Positions 9,307-17,585 of a stretch of DNA of 59,392 nucleotides are shown here, piece after piece. How positions within the stretch are numbered: the stretch's first letter is position 1; every line of letters starts with the position of its first letter. The DNA is from JBDNJM01 sp041687755 (GTDB lineage Bacteria > Planctomycetota > UBA1135 > GCA-002686595). The translations under genes were made by a program, and so were the position numbers. The stretch is from positions 1 through 59,392 of the forward strand of contig JBDNJM010000185.1 of assembly GCA_041687755.1 (NCBI GenBank), given 5' to 3'. A model generated the notes under the pieces. That model saw only the letters and a list, made by a program, of their open reading frames with translations. It was not told the origin of the DNA and did not search any database.

Positions 9307-10021
9307 GGTCGGGTTCGGTCGCCCGGCAGGATAGCGCCTGGACCCGAGCGCGCGCTGCGCTCGTCCGCACATGGATCCGCCCCCCCCCTCAAGCACGAGG
9401 TCCGAGGAGGGCCGGTTGAAGCGCGCCGGGTGGGCGCCTCCGAGGCCTGAGCCCCAGTCGCCAAGACGTTAGGCAAGGCTCAGAACGGCGGCGCCGTCGC
9501 GACGCTCGGCGTGCTGAATTCGGCCACGCCGAGCTGCCGGTCCACGACGATCGCCTTGCCGCCGAGCGTCACCGGCAGCTGCACCGTGATCACGAGCTGG
9601 GCCAGGCCCTGGGCGTCCGCCGCCAACACAGGCAGCAGGGTAAGAGCCCCGAGATCCATCCACAGCGCGCCCCCGATGCCCGGCAGGATCGTCGGCGTGA
9701 ACGGCTTCGGCTGGGGTTCCGGGCACGAACAGCATCCTCGGCACCGCGCGGAAATCCGCCATCAACGTGGCCTGACAGAGGCGAGAGCGCAGCAAGGAAC
9801 GCGGATGCTCCGCGATTGCTCCCGGTAGGACGGCGTCCCGCCAGCGCGGAGGATCCACCGCGCCCGCCCCCCCTCTCCCCCCCGTGCAGGCCTATCCCCC
9901 GCTGCTCCCACGAGTAGCGCGACCCGACGCCACGCCGAATCCGCCCCCCGACCGAGCCCCTCCCAGGCCCTATACTGTTCGCCCCGGAAATCGGCTCCGA
10001 CACCGATCCGGCACCCGACCC
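9307..10021. other. Intergenic region with one gene relic
   Basis: Between the divergent mgtE and the HMGL-family gene there are 715 bases. They hold the secreted-protein relic at 9480-9768 and a nine-C run near 9380. A TATACT hexamer at 9971-9976, 46 bases before the ATG at 10022, could be a -10 element, but no good -35 partner is visible. Nothing else is recognisable. Confidence 0.4.
9480..9768 (-). pseudogene. C-terminal relic of a secreted protein gene
   Basis: The minus strand reads FTPTILPGIGGALWMDLGAL, then a beta-rich stretch (LVITVQLPVTLGG) and the end VAEFSTPSVATAPPF. This matches the style of the C-terminal domain of large secreted proteins in this lineage (GIGGALWMDLG... with a final LGG-x-A-I-V). 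The frame has no start and runs into a TGA upstream (near 9763); the neighbouring frame there reads MADFRAVPRMLFVPGTP, so at least one frame change is needed to join them. Only about 95 residues remain. The end resembles that of the relic at 3124-3255. Confidence 0.45.
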
Positions 10022-11248
10022 ATGAGCCAATCTCCGAACGGCGGCACCGACCGCGACGCCCTGATCCACGACTGGAACGCCGACACCCTCCCGGCCGGCC
10101 AGATCCAGTTCGACGACGAGACCTTGCGCGACGGGCTCCAGAGCCCCTCGGCCCTGGATCCCGAGCTCTCCGACAAGGTCGAGCTGATCCACCTGATGGA
10201 GGGCCTCGGCATCCACACGGCCAACATCGGCCTGCCCGGCGCCGGCGCGAAGGCCCGGCTGCACATCGGGACCCTCGTGCGCGAGATGATGCCGCTGAAC
10301 ATCACGCCCAATGTCGCCTGCCGCACCGTGATCGCCGACATCGAGCCGGTCGTCGACCTGATGCAGGAGCTGGGCACGCCGGTCGAGGTTTGTGCCTTCA
10401 TCGGCTCCTCCCCGATCCGCATGTACGCGGAGAACTGGGAAATCGACCGCATGCTGAAGCTCAGCCACGACGCGGTGAAGTTCGGCACCGACAACGGTAT
10501 CCCGATCATGTTCGTGACCGAGGACACCACCCGCGCGAACCCCGAGCACATCAAGGCGCTCTACACCACCGCGATCGAAGCCGGCGCCAAGCGTGTCTGC
10601 ATCTGCGACACCTGTGGCCACGCCACGCCCTCGGGCGTGCGTCGCGTCGTCTCCTACGTGAAGAGCCTCGTCGACGAGCTCAACCCGGAAGTCGGCATCG
10701 ACTGGCACGGTCACCGCGACCGCGGCATGGGCCTGATCAACACCCTGACCGCGATCGAGGCCGGCGCGACCCGCGTCCACGCGACCGCCCTGGGGCTCGG
10801 CGAGCGCGCCGGCAACACCGAGATGGACCTGCTGCTGGTCAACCTCAAGCTGATGGGCGTGATCGACAACGACCTGACCGCCCTCGGCGATTACTGCAAG
10901 AAGGCCGCCGCCGTCACCGGCGTCCCGTTCCCCGACAACTACCCGGTCTTCGGCTCCGACGCCTTCGAGACCGGCACCGGCGTCCACGCCGCCGCCGTCG
11001 TCAAGGCCTTCAGACTAGGCGACCACTGGCTCGCGAACCGCGTCTACTCCGGCGTCCCCGCCGACCTCTTCGGCCTCGAGCAGTCGATCAAGGTCGGCCC
11101 CATGTCCGGCAAGTCCAACGTCGCCTGGGTCCTGCAAAAGCACGGCGTCGAAGCGAGCGACACGCACGTCGCCAAGGTCCTCGACAAGGCCAAGGTCAGC
11201 AACCGCATGCTGAGCGACGAAGAGGTCGTGGCGGCCGCAAAGGCCTGA
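10022..11248 (+). CDS. HMGL-family acyl transferase (2-isopropylmalate/citramalate/homocitrate synthase-like)
   Basis: Enzyme of the alpha-isopropylmalate synthase type, which condenses acetyl-CoA with a 2-oxo acid using a divalent metal on a TIM barrel. The 408-residue protein shows the first metal-site motif (FDDETLRDGLQSP), the ICDTCGHATPSG strand, the metal ligands in IDWHGHRDRG and the HATALGLGERAGN segment. It stops soon after the accessory helical region, so it lacks the C-terminal leucine-feedback domain of full LeuA proteins; feedback control by leucine is therefore unlikely. The start at 10022 (MSQSPNGG) is the first ATG before the domain. The substrate cannot be fixed from sequence alone. 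The SRPBCC gene follows 28 bases later. Confidence 0.82.
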   Translation: MSQSPNGGTDRDALIHDWNADTLPAGQIQFDDETLRDGLQSPSALDPELSDKVELIHLMEGLGIHTANIGLPGAGAKARLHIGTLVREMMPLNITPNVACRTVIADIEPVVDLMQELGTPVEVCAFIGSSPIRMYAENWEIDRMLKLSHDAVKFGTDNGIPIMFVTEDTTRANPEHIKALYTTAIEAGAKRVCICDTCGHATPSGVRRVVSYVKSLVDELNPEVGIDWHGHRDRGMGLINTLTAIEAGATRVHATALGLGERAGNTEMDLLLVNLKLMGVIDNDLTALGDYCKKAAAVTGVPFPDNYPVFGSDAFETGTGVHAAAVVKAFRLGDHWLANRVYSGVPADLFGLEQSIKVGPMSGKSNVAWVLQKHGVEASDTHVAKVLDKAKVSNRMLSDEEVVAAAKA

Positions 11249-11276
11249 CCCGGCAGCCCGCCTCGGGCCCCGACCG

Positions 11277-11750
11277 ATGCCGCTGATCGAGCTCGAGCTG
11301 GAGATCCGCGCCACCGCGGAGGTCGTCTTCGATCTGTGCCGCAGTATCGAACTGCACATCGACTCCAGCACCGGCACGAACGAGGAAGCGGTCGCGGGCA
11401 AGCGCTCCGGCCTGCTCGAACTCGGAGAGGAAGTCACCTGGCGTGCCACCCACCTGGGCGTGCGCCAGCGGCTGACCAGCCGCATGGTCCACGTCGACCG
11501 ACCGAGCAGCTTTCGGGACATCCAGGTGCGCGGCGCCTTCAAGCGCTTTGAGCACGAGCACCGCTTCATTCCGACCCCTGCCGGAGTCCTGGTCAGGAGC
11601 CTGTTCGAGTACGAATCGCCCTGGGGTTGGCTGGGCCGGGTCGCCGACCGGCTGATCGTCGAGCGCCACATGCGCCGCTACCTCGGCGAGCGCCTTGAGA
11701 TCATCCGGCGGGTGGCCGAGGGTGGCGACGTCGAGCGCTATCTCGCTTGA
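11277..11750 (+). CDS. SRPBCC (START-like ligand-binding) family protein
   Basis: The 157-residue protein has the SRPBCC fold pattern: MPLIELELEIRATAEVVFDL at the start, the AFKRFEHEHRFIPTPAG strand pair in the middle, and a long C-terminal helix (RVADRLIVERHMRRYLGERL). Relatives bind a hydrophobic ligand in a deep cavity and are often annotated as polyketide cyclase/dehydrase or as cell-division-inhibitor-like proteins. No signal peptide is seen, so it is probably cytoplasmic. It begins 28 bases after the HMGL-family gene and may be co-transcribed with it. The ligand is unknown. Confidence 0.8.
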   Translation: MPLIELELEIRATAEVVFDLCRSIELHIDSSTGTNEEAVAGKRSGLLELGEEVTWRATHLGVRQRLTSRMVHVDRPSSFRDIQVRGAFKRFEHEHRFIPTPAGVLVRSLFEYESPWGWLGRVADRLIVERHMRRYLGERLEIIRRVAEGGDVERYLA

Positions 11751-11845
11751 CCCGACCGGTGGCCCCCTGACCCCGGCCGCTCAGCCCTCCACCATCGGCA
11801 ACACCTGAGCGCCGCGTAGAGTTCGCAGGCAAGCAACCTGAAAGC

Positions 11846-13882
11846 TCACTCAACAGGAATCAACTCACCGCGGTCCAGGTCCATGGAGAGCTTCGTGTCG
11901 CCAGCTGGAACAACAACGCTTATCGTCATCGCGATGGGCAGGCCGTCCAAGGAGAGGTAGGTCAACCGAAGTTCATACCGCCCTAGTTCGAGCGGCCCGT
12001 ACCGGAGCTTCCCAAACGTCACGTCCGAGAACCGCACGGACATCATCGCTCGCCGGTCGTGGGTCACCTCCTGCCCGCCCGGGTCGACCAGCACGGATTC
12101 GACAATCCGGCTTGACGTCATTCGCGCGTACTCGCCGCCCTCGGCCGCCTCGATACTCAGGGTGCCCAGCCCTGCTGACTCAAGGATGACTTCTTGGGCG
12201 TCGCCGGCGACCTCGATCACTCCGGGAACGGGATCGCCGACCACATCCCTCGCGCGCAGAGCGTACGAGCCCTCGCAGGCCAGGAACCGGAGCTCGTCCT
12301 CCTTGGCGTCCGCGAAGTTGAAAAGGAAACTCTGCACGTTTCCCAAGGGGGGAGTGATCCTCACCAAGTTGATCCGGTCGAGATCGACGCTCGACTCTTC
12401 TTCAAGACGAGAACGCACCAGCAGTCTCGTGATGGACGGGACATCGAGGTAGTCGGGAACCCCATCTGCCACATGCTCGAATTCGGCAACGAACCCGATG
12501 CCCGGAGCGGACACTTTGTACTTCCCCAAGGGGATCTCCCCGAAAGGGATGCGTGCCGTTCCCGGGGCATTCGGATTCGGAGGCCAGTCCGCACTGCCCC
12601 AGCCGGAGTCTCCGGAGAGAATCCGTGCCATTTGCTGAGCATTCGGACCGGACGGAGGCCAGTCCGCACTGCCCCAGCTGCTGAATCCACTTGCCTTCGT
12701 CGGAGCATCCTGTCGTTCGATCCACAAGGAGAGCGCTCCACCGAGTTCTGCAGCTAAGACCTCATAGTCTTCCTGGAGCAGGAGGACGAGTTCGAGCTCG
12801 CCCTCGTGCAGATCGCGGCTCTCGATGCGGACTTCTCGAACGGTTTCCAGCCCGGCCTCCATCTCGAACTCATCCAGGGGCGGCTCGAGACCCTCCAGCC
12901 TCAAGGAGTAGGGTCCAGGCTGCAGGGAGATCTCAGTCACCTCAGAGCTCTCGAGCCCCGAGGGCAGCGGCTCCCACTCCAGGCTCGACAAGCGGGTCGC
13001 GAACCGAACTTTGTCCCGCCCGACTGCGCTGCCCTGAACCTGGATCTCACGACCTTCCGGCACGCCGGCGTCCTTGGACAGGCTCAGGGTCAGTGAGCCC
13101 CCCCGACTGAAGAACACGCCTAGCGGGGGCGCGCAGGGGTCCGCCATGGCTTGCTCCGCGGCAACCAGCGCCACACCTTCCGCGCACTCGAGAATGAAGT
13201 CGAGAGGGTTTGCGGGGTCGACGGGAAGGGCCAAGGGTGAGCTGAGCGGCGCGAGCTTCTTAAACTTCTTTGGGAGCGACATCCCGCGTATGCCCGGTGC
13301 GGAAATTCGGTACGTGAGGTCAGGATCCGCGCCCACAACGGCAACAGGTAGAGCCCGGCCGCGCCACACGAAGAGTCTCCCGGCGCGAGAGACTCCACCC
13401 GTGAATCCCCCAGGCGTCACTTCGCACAGGACGTAAGGCGGGTAGACGTAGTCCTCGCCACCACATTGGATGCGGCACACGGCGACCGGCCCCACGGGCT
13501 GGCTAGCGAACTTGAACTCGAGTTGCCCACGTTCAATACGAGCCTGCGCGTTCGTCCCGTCCGCAAAGCGGAGATCGGCAAGCCCGTCGCCCGTGAGAAA
13601 AAGCCCTTCCGGCCAATGCTGGAGGCTGAGAGAGATCGAGAGCACCCCGGAGACCTCTTCGTCGAGCTCGGACGAACTCGAGCGGACCGGCGCAACCCCA
13701 GGCCCAGCCACCCCTGGCTCAACTCGCTCGGGTGCCTCATTCGCAGGGAGCTGAACCGTTCCGTCGGCGGCCCCGGAGACCGGCCCAGGGCCGGGTGCTT
13801 TCGCGGGCTTGGAGGGTCCCCGCTGAAGAAAGACGAGGACACAGACCACAAGCAGCGCGGTCAGGGCGGCAGCTCTTTTCAT
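11846..13882 (-). CDS. Membrane-anchored protein of unknown function with an internal tandem repeat
   Basis: The start at 13882 gives MKRAAALTALLVVCVLVFL, a single N-terminal membrane segment, followed by a Pro/Ala/Glu-rich linker and a 600-residue outer part. That part contains short beta-rich stretches of the kind found in carboxypeptidase-regulatory-like or invasin-type repeats (for example GPYSLRLEGLEPPLDEFEME and GSYALRARDVVGDPVPGVIE). Residues near the middle contain a tandem duplication: SWGSADWPPSGPNAQQMARI is followed by GWGSADWPPNPNAPGTARI. I recognise no enzyme family. The C-terminal RNA-level context is plain: the SRPBCC gene converges on it and no terminator is obvious. It is likely displayed on the outer face of the inner membrane. 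Confidence 0.7.
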   Translation of the reverse strand: MKRAAALTALLVVCVLVFLQRGPSKPAKAPGPGPVSGAADGTVQLPANEAPERVEPGVAGPGVAPVRSSSSELDEEVSGVLSISLSLQHWPEGLFLTGDGLADLRFADGTNAQARIERGQLEFKFASQPVGPVAVCRIQCGGEDYVYPPYVLCEVTPGGFTGGVSRAGRLFVWRGRALPVAVVGADPDLTYRISAPGIRGMSLPKKFKKLAPLSSPLALPVDPANPLDFILECAEGVALVAAEQAMADPCAPPLGVFFSRGGSLTLSLSKDAGVPEGREIQVQGSAVGRDKVRFATRLSSLEWEPLPSGLESSEVTEISLQPGPYSLRLEGLEPPLDEFEMEAGLETVREVRIESRDLHEGELELVLLLQEDYEVLAAELGGALSLWIERQDAPTKASGFSSWGSADWPPSGPNAQQMARILSGDSGWGSADWPPNPNAPGTARIPFGEIPLGKYKVSAPGIGFVAEFEHVADGVPDYLDVPSITRLLVRSRLEEESSVDLDRINLVRITPPLGNVQSFLFNFADAKEDELRFLACEGSYALRARDVVGDPVPGVIEVAGDAQEVILESAGLGTLSIEAAEGGEYARMTSSRIVESVLVDPGGQEVTHDRRAMMSVRFSDVTFGKLRYGPLELGRYELRLTYLSLDGLPIAMTISVVVPAGDTKLSMDLDRGELIPVE

Positions 13883-14136
13883 TTGGACTCTGGGGGTCGT
13901 TCGGCAGGCCGTCTCGCTCTCGAAGCACGACTCGAACCTGGGGGGTGGCTGGGCCAACGGACCCCTCGCGTGTGATTGCACAAGGTGCTCGTTTGAGGGC
14001 GGGCGAAGGTCGATTCTTGACTAATTCAGCCTCGGCGCGGCCCCCATGGCCTGAAAATGGCGCTCCATCATCCCGACGAGAGACCCATGGAGCCCTTCCC
14101 TGCCAGTTCGGTTGCGAGCCCTATGCTGTCGCCATA

Positions 14137-14815
14137 TTGGACAAGCTCGCCACGCTCGCCCTCGCCCTGACTGCCGCTTGCTCGGGACCGCAGGCCGCCG
14201 AGGCTGGGGACGCTCTTGAGTGGTCCGGGCCCTGGCACTCGCGGCAGATGTATACGGCTGGGGACTATACGCTGCTCGCCCCTTCCGCCCGGGACGCCGA
14301 GGCGGGGCGCGGATGCTCGAGGACGAGATTGCCGAGTTCGGGGGCTCGTCGAGTTCCCGCCGACGGCCGGGCTGCTGCTATCTACGCCGAGCACGATCCC
14401 ACCTCTGAGTTCGAACTGGACCTGCTGCTCGAGCACCTCGCGAAGAGCGAGCCGACCGTGGACCGGGAAGCCGAAGAGGAGTTCAAGATGGGGCAGGGCC
14501 CGGTCCTGAAGCTCGCTTCCATTCCGCTCGATGCCGCGCGCCTTGCCGAGTACCTCGGGCGCGAGGAGTTGGGGGACGTGGTGTGGGCGATGACGATGCC
14601 GACGGAAGCGGCGATGAAGGGCTCGATGCGCCAGATGCTCAGCGCCCAGGCCGAGGCCGAGGACATGCCGCTCGTCGTTCGGGCGCTGATGCCGCTCGCG
14701 CTGCCGTTCGCCTATCGGTACGTGCCGCGCCGGGGTGATGGGGCGCCTGCTGCTAGAGCGGCGACCGGACCTGAGCGACGACGAGGTCGAACGGATCTTT
14801 GCCGCGCTGAAGTAG
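14137..14815 (+). pseudogene. Decayed gene for a secreted or lipoprotein-like protein
   Basis: A TTG at 14137 would start a signal-like stretch (LDKLATLALALTAAC). Protein-like sequence then moves between frames: VYGWGLYAARPFRPGRRGG and ARMLEDEIAEFGG in one frame, EFPPTAGLLLS in another, then IYAEHDPTSEFELDLLLEHL with about 100 further residues (AAMKGSMRQMLSAQAEAEDM). A last shift near 14740 leads to MGRLLLERRPDLSDDEVERI and a TAG at 14813. At least four frame changes are needed, so the gene is broken rather than misread at one base. No family is recognised. Confidence 0.55.
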
Positions 14816-14842
14816 GTCCCGCGGCTTGGTTCCGGGCCGGAC

Positions 14843-16633
14843 TCAGACGTACATCGCCTCGATCGCGTCGCCGTGCAGGCGCTCGACGACCTGGCGCTTG
14901 ATCTTCATCGTCGGCGTGAGTTCGCCGCTGTCGATGCTGAAGGAGGTCTCGAGGACCGTGAACACCTTGACCTGCTCAACCTTTGCGAGGCGTTCGTTGA
15001 CGACCTGGAGATGAGCGTCCAGGGCCGCCTGGAGTTCGGGGCAGGTGCGCGCGCTCGCGACGTCGATGCCGGCGGAGCGGGCCCAGTCGGCGAGGGCGGC
15101 CTCGTCGACGGTCAGCAGGGCGCTCAAGAACTTGCGGCGGTCGCCGATCAGCACGGCAGCTTCGACCAGCGGCGACGCTTGGAGCGCGAATTCGATGTTC
15201 TGGGGCGCGACGTTCTTGCCGCCGGCAGTGATCAGGATGTCCTTCTTGCGGCCGGTGATGTGCAGGAAGCCGCGCTCATCGAAGCGGCCCAGGTCGCCCG
15301 AGGCGAGCCAGCCGTCGACGATGGTCTCCGCAGTGGCGTCGGGGGCCTTGTAGTAGCCGCCGAAGACGTTCGCACCGCGCACGAGGATCTCACCGTCGGA
15401 GCCGAAGGAGACCTCGACGCCCGCGAGCGGCTTGCCGACGCTCCCGAGGAGGTAGTCGTCGGGGAAGTTGAAGCTGGTCGGGCCGCTGGATTCCGACTGG
15501 CCGTAGACCTCGAGCACGACGAGGCCGACGCTCGCGAGGTCGTCCATGACCGCGGTAGAGAGCGGGGCGGCGCCGCTGACGTGGATGCGGGCGGCGTCGA
15601 GGCCAAGCGTGTTGCGCAGCTTCGAAAAGACGAGCTGCTCGGCGATCCGCGACTTGGCGGCGAGCAGCGCGCCCGACCGGCGGCCCGCCTTGCGCAGGGC
15701 CGTTTCGGCGGTGGCGGTGGAGCGCGCCCAGGTCAGCAGGCTGCGCTTCAAGCCGGTCGCCTGCTCCAGCTTCGCGAAGATGCCCGCGTGGAACTTCTCC
15801 CAGATGCGCGGCACGCCGAACAGGATCGTCGGGCGGATCTCCTTGATGTCGCGCGAGACAGTGCCGATCGACTCGGCGAAGTACACGGCGTAGCCCACCG
15901 TAATCGGCGAGTGGATCGTGAACATCTGCTCCGCGATGTGGGATAGCGGCAGGTAGGACAGCATCCGGTCGTCGGGAACGGCCTCGAGCGTGCGTTGCAT
16001 CGCTTCGGCCGTCCACGAGAGGTTCAGGTGGGTCAGCATCACGCCCTTAGGCGGGCCGGTGGTCCCACTGGTGTAGATCAGGGTGCCCAGGGCCTCCATC
16101 GCGAGGCGCTCAAGCCGGGCGTGCAGCGCGGACTCCTCGACACCCGCCGCGCGGTCGAGGAACTCCTGCCACGAGCACGAGCGGGAGTCGTCGCTCGTGG
16201 GGCCTCCGCGCATGCTGACGATGCAACGCACGCGACCGCCCGCGCTGGCGTCCGCCGCGAGCACGCGCTCGAGGTGCTGGTCGGTCTCCAGCAGCACGAA
16301 GGATGTCTCCGTGTGCTCCAACAGGTACGCCACCTCCCCCTCGGAGCTCGTCGGGTAAATGCCAGTAGGCACCGCGCCGATCGCCATCGCCGCGACGTGC
16401 AGTACCACCCACTCGGCCCGGTTGAAACCGAGAATGCACACCACATCGCCAGGCTCGATGCCTTCGGCGATTAGTGCGCGCCCGGCCGTGCTGACGAGGT
16501 CGGCGTACTCGCACCAGCTTGTCGCTTCCCAGCCGCCGTCTGTGCGGGTGAAGAAGGCCGGCACATCCGGCGTGCAGCGTGCGCGCTCGAACAGCCGCGC
16601 GGGGATCGTTTCGGTCGGCGTAGTGAGGCTCAA
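14843..16633 (-). CDS. AMP-dependent long-chain acyl-CoA synthetase
   Basis: ANL-superfamily ligase that activates a fatty acid with ATP and couples it to CoA. The 596-residue protein carries the P-loop motif LIYTSGTTGPPKGVMLTH, the A5 motif VLEVYGQSESSGP, and the hinge and late motifs WLASGDLGRFDERGFLHITG and KKDILITAGGKNVAPQNIE, all in order. The C-terminal catalytic lysine lies in TPTMKIKRQVV. The length and the extended start (TIPARLFERARCTPDVPAFF) match the long-chain FadD15-type group found in Actinobacteria and Planctomycetota. It stands alone on its strand. The exact chain length accepted cannot be read from the sequence. Confidence 0.92.
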   Translation of the reverse strand: MSLTTPTETIPARLFERARCTPDVPAFFTRTDGGWEATSWCEYADLVSTAGRALIAEGIEPGDVVCILGFNRAEWVVLHVAAMAIGAVPTGIYPTSSEGEVAYLLEHTETSFVLLETDQHLERVLAADASAGGRVRCIVSMRGGPTSDDSRSCSWQEFLDRAAGVEESALHARLERLAMEALGTLIYTSGTTGPPKGVMLTHLNLSWTAEAMQRTLEAVPDDRMLSYLPLSHIAEQMFTIHSPITVGYAVYFAESIGTVSRDIKEIRPTILFGVPRIWEKFHAGIFAKLEQATGLKRSLLTWARSTATAETALRKAGRRSGALLAAKSRIAEQLVFSKLRNTLGLDAARIHVSGAAPLSTAVMDDLASVGLVVLEVYGQSESSGPTSFNFPDDYLLGSVGKPLAGVEVSFGSDGEILVRGANVFGGYYKAPDATAETIVDGWLASGDLGRFDERGFLHITGRKKDILITAGGKNVAPQNIEFALQASPLVEAAVLIGDRRKFLSALLTVDEAALADWARSAGIDVASARTCPELQAALDAHLQVVNERLAKVEQVKVFTVLETSFSIDSGELTPTMKIKRQVVERLHGDAIEAMYV

Positions 16634-16924
16634 GGCGCGGGCGCGGTGGGGGCTCGAGGACGCGCGACCCAGAGCGGGCCGCGGACTCCAGCATAGGCAG
16701 CCGACTCCGCCGTTCAGCGGCTCGTCACGCCCCCCCCACCGCGGACCCGGGTGCGGGGCTAGGCTCCCGCCCCCGCGAGCGACGAGCCTTCCGTCCCGCT
16801 CGCCCTTGTGGCGTTGGAGTTGGGTTCACCCGTAGAGCGTAGGATCGAAGCGTACGGCCCCCGAATCTCGTCGCTACGCTTACCCTATTTAGGCCGCCGT
16901 CCACCCCCCCTACATCATCGCTCG

Positions 16925-17563
16925 ATGATTCATCTTCTGGCTGCTTGCAGGCTCGGAACACTCGCCCTCTTCGTCTCCGGCCTCCCCGGAGACCAGGCCA
17001 CCGGGGAGGCCAAGCCACGACAAGCAACCGAAGGGGCGATCGCTGGCGATCAAGCTCAGCTGCGTTCCGAAGTTCTCTCCACAGAAGCCGGGGAACGCAT
17101 CCTGTTGGAAGAAATCGTGCTGCACGCGCCGGTCGCCCAGGTCTGGAAGGCGTACACCACCGAGGACGGCTGAGAAGCCTGGAGTTCGCCGCGCGCCGAG
17201 ATCGAACTCTCCGTCGGCGGCGAGATCAGAACCAGCTACGACCCCGACAGCGACCTCACGGGCGACGGCGTGAACCGTCTGCGCATCCTCAACTACGTCC
17301 CCGAGACGCTTTTGACCCTGCAGGCGGACATCTCCGACAGCTGGCCTGAGATCCTGCGCAAGGATGCCGATCGCCTGAGCAACGTGATTCTGTTCGACGC
17401 CCTCGACGAGGAGACGACGCGCGTGCGCTCGTTCGGGATCGGGTACACACAGTCCAAGGAGATGGACCGGCTGCTCGAGTCCTTCGCCGAGTGGAACGGC
17501 GGGCTGTACAACGCCCTGCGCGACTACGTCGAGACGGGCGCGGTCCGCGACTGGACGCCGTAG
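16925..17563 (+). pseudogene. AHSA1/SRPBCC-like protein gene with an in-frame UGA
   Basis: The ATG at 16925 gives an export-like leader (MIHLLAACRLGTLALFVSGL) and then an AHSA1-type START domain: VLHAPVAQVWKAYTTEDG, stop TGA at 17171-17173, and in the same frame EAWSSPRAEIELSVGGEIRT to the end at 17563. In relatives the position of the stop is normally Trp or another large residue (TTxEGW), so TGG to TGA is the simple explanation. Apart from this codon the frame is intact over 212 residues. Secreted AHSA1-like proteins have no known enzymatic role. A short hairpin follows the UGA, but its loop does not fit the SECIS rules well, so I treat this as a nonsense change or sequencing error. Confidence 0.6.
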
Positions 17564-17585
17564 ACGCTCTGCGTCCCGGCGCTGA

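Noticed and set aside
9590..10987. 465-codon minus-strand frame opposite the HMGL-family gene
   Set aside because: Val/Asp/Gly-rich mirror of the real plus-strand enzyme; no motif of its own.
13732..14136. Plus-strand frame reading into the decayed gene at 14137
   Set aside because: The part before 14137 is antisense to the membrane-anchored protein and has no domain.
17171..17220. Selenocysteine at the UGA of the AHSA1-like gene
   Set aside because: The replaced residue is normally Trp, the family has no known Sec members, and the hairpin loop does not fit the SECIS rules.
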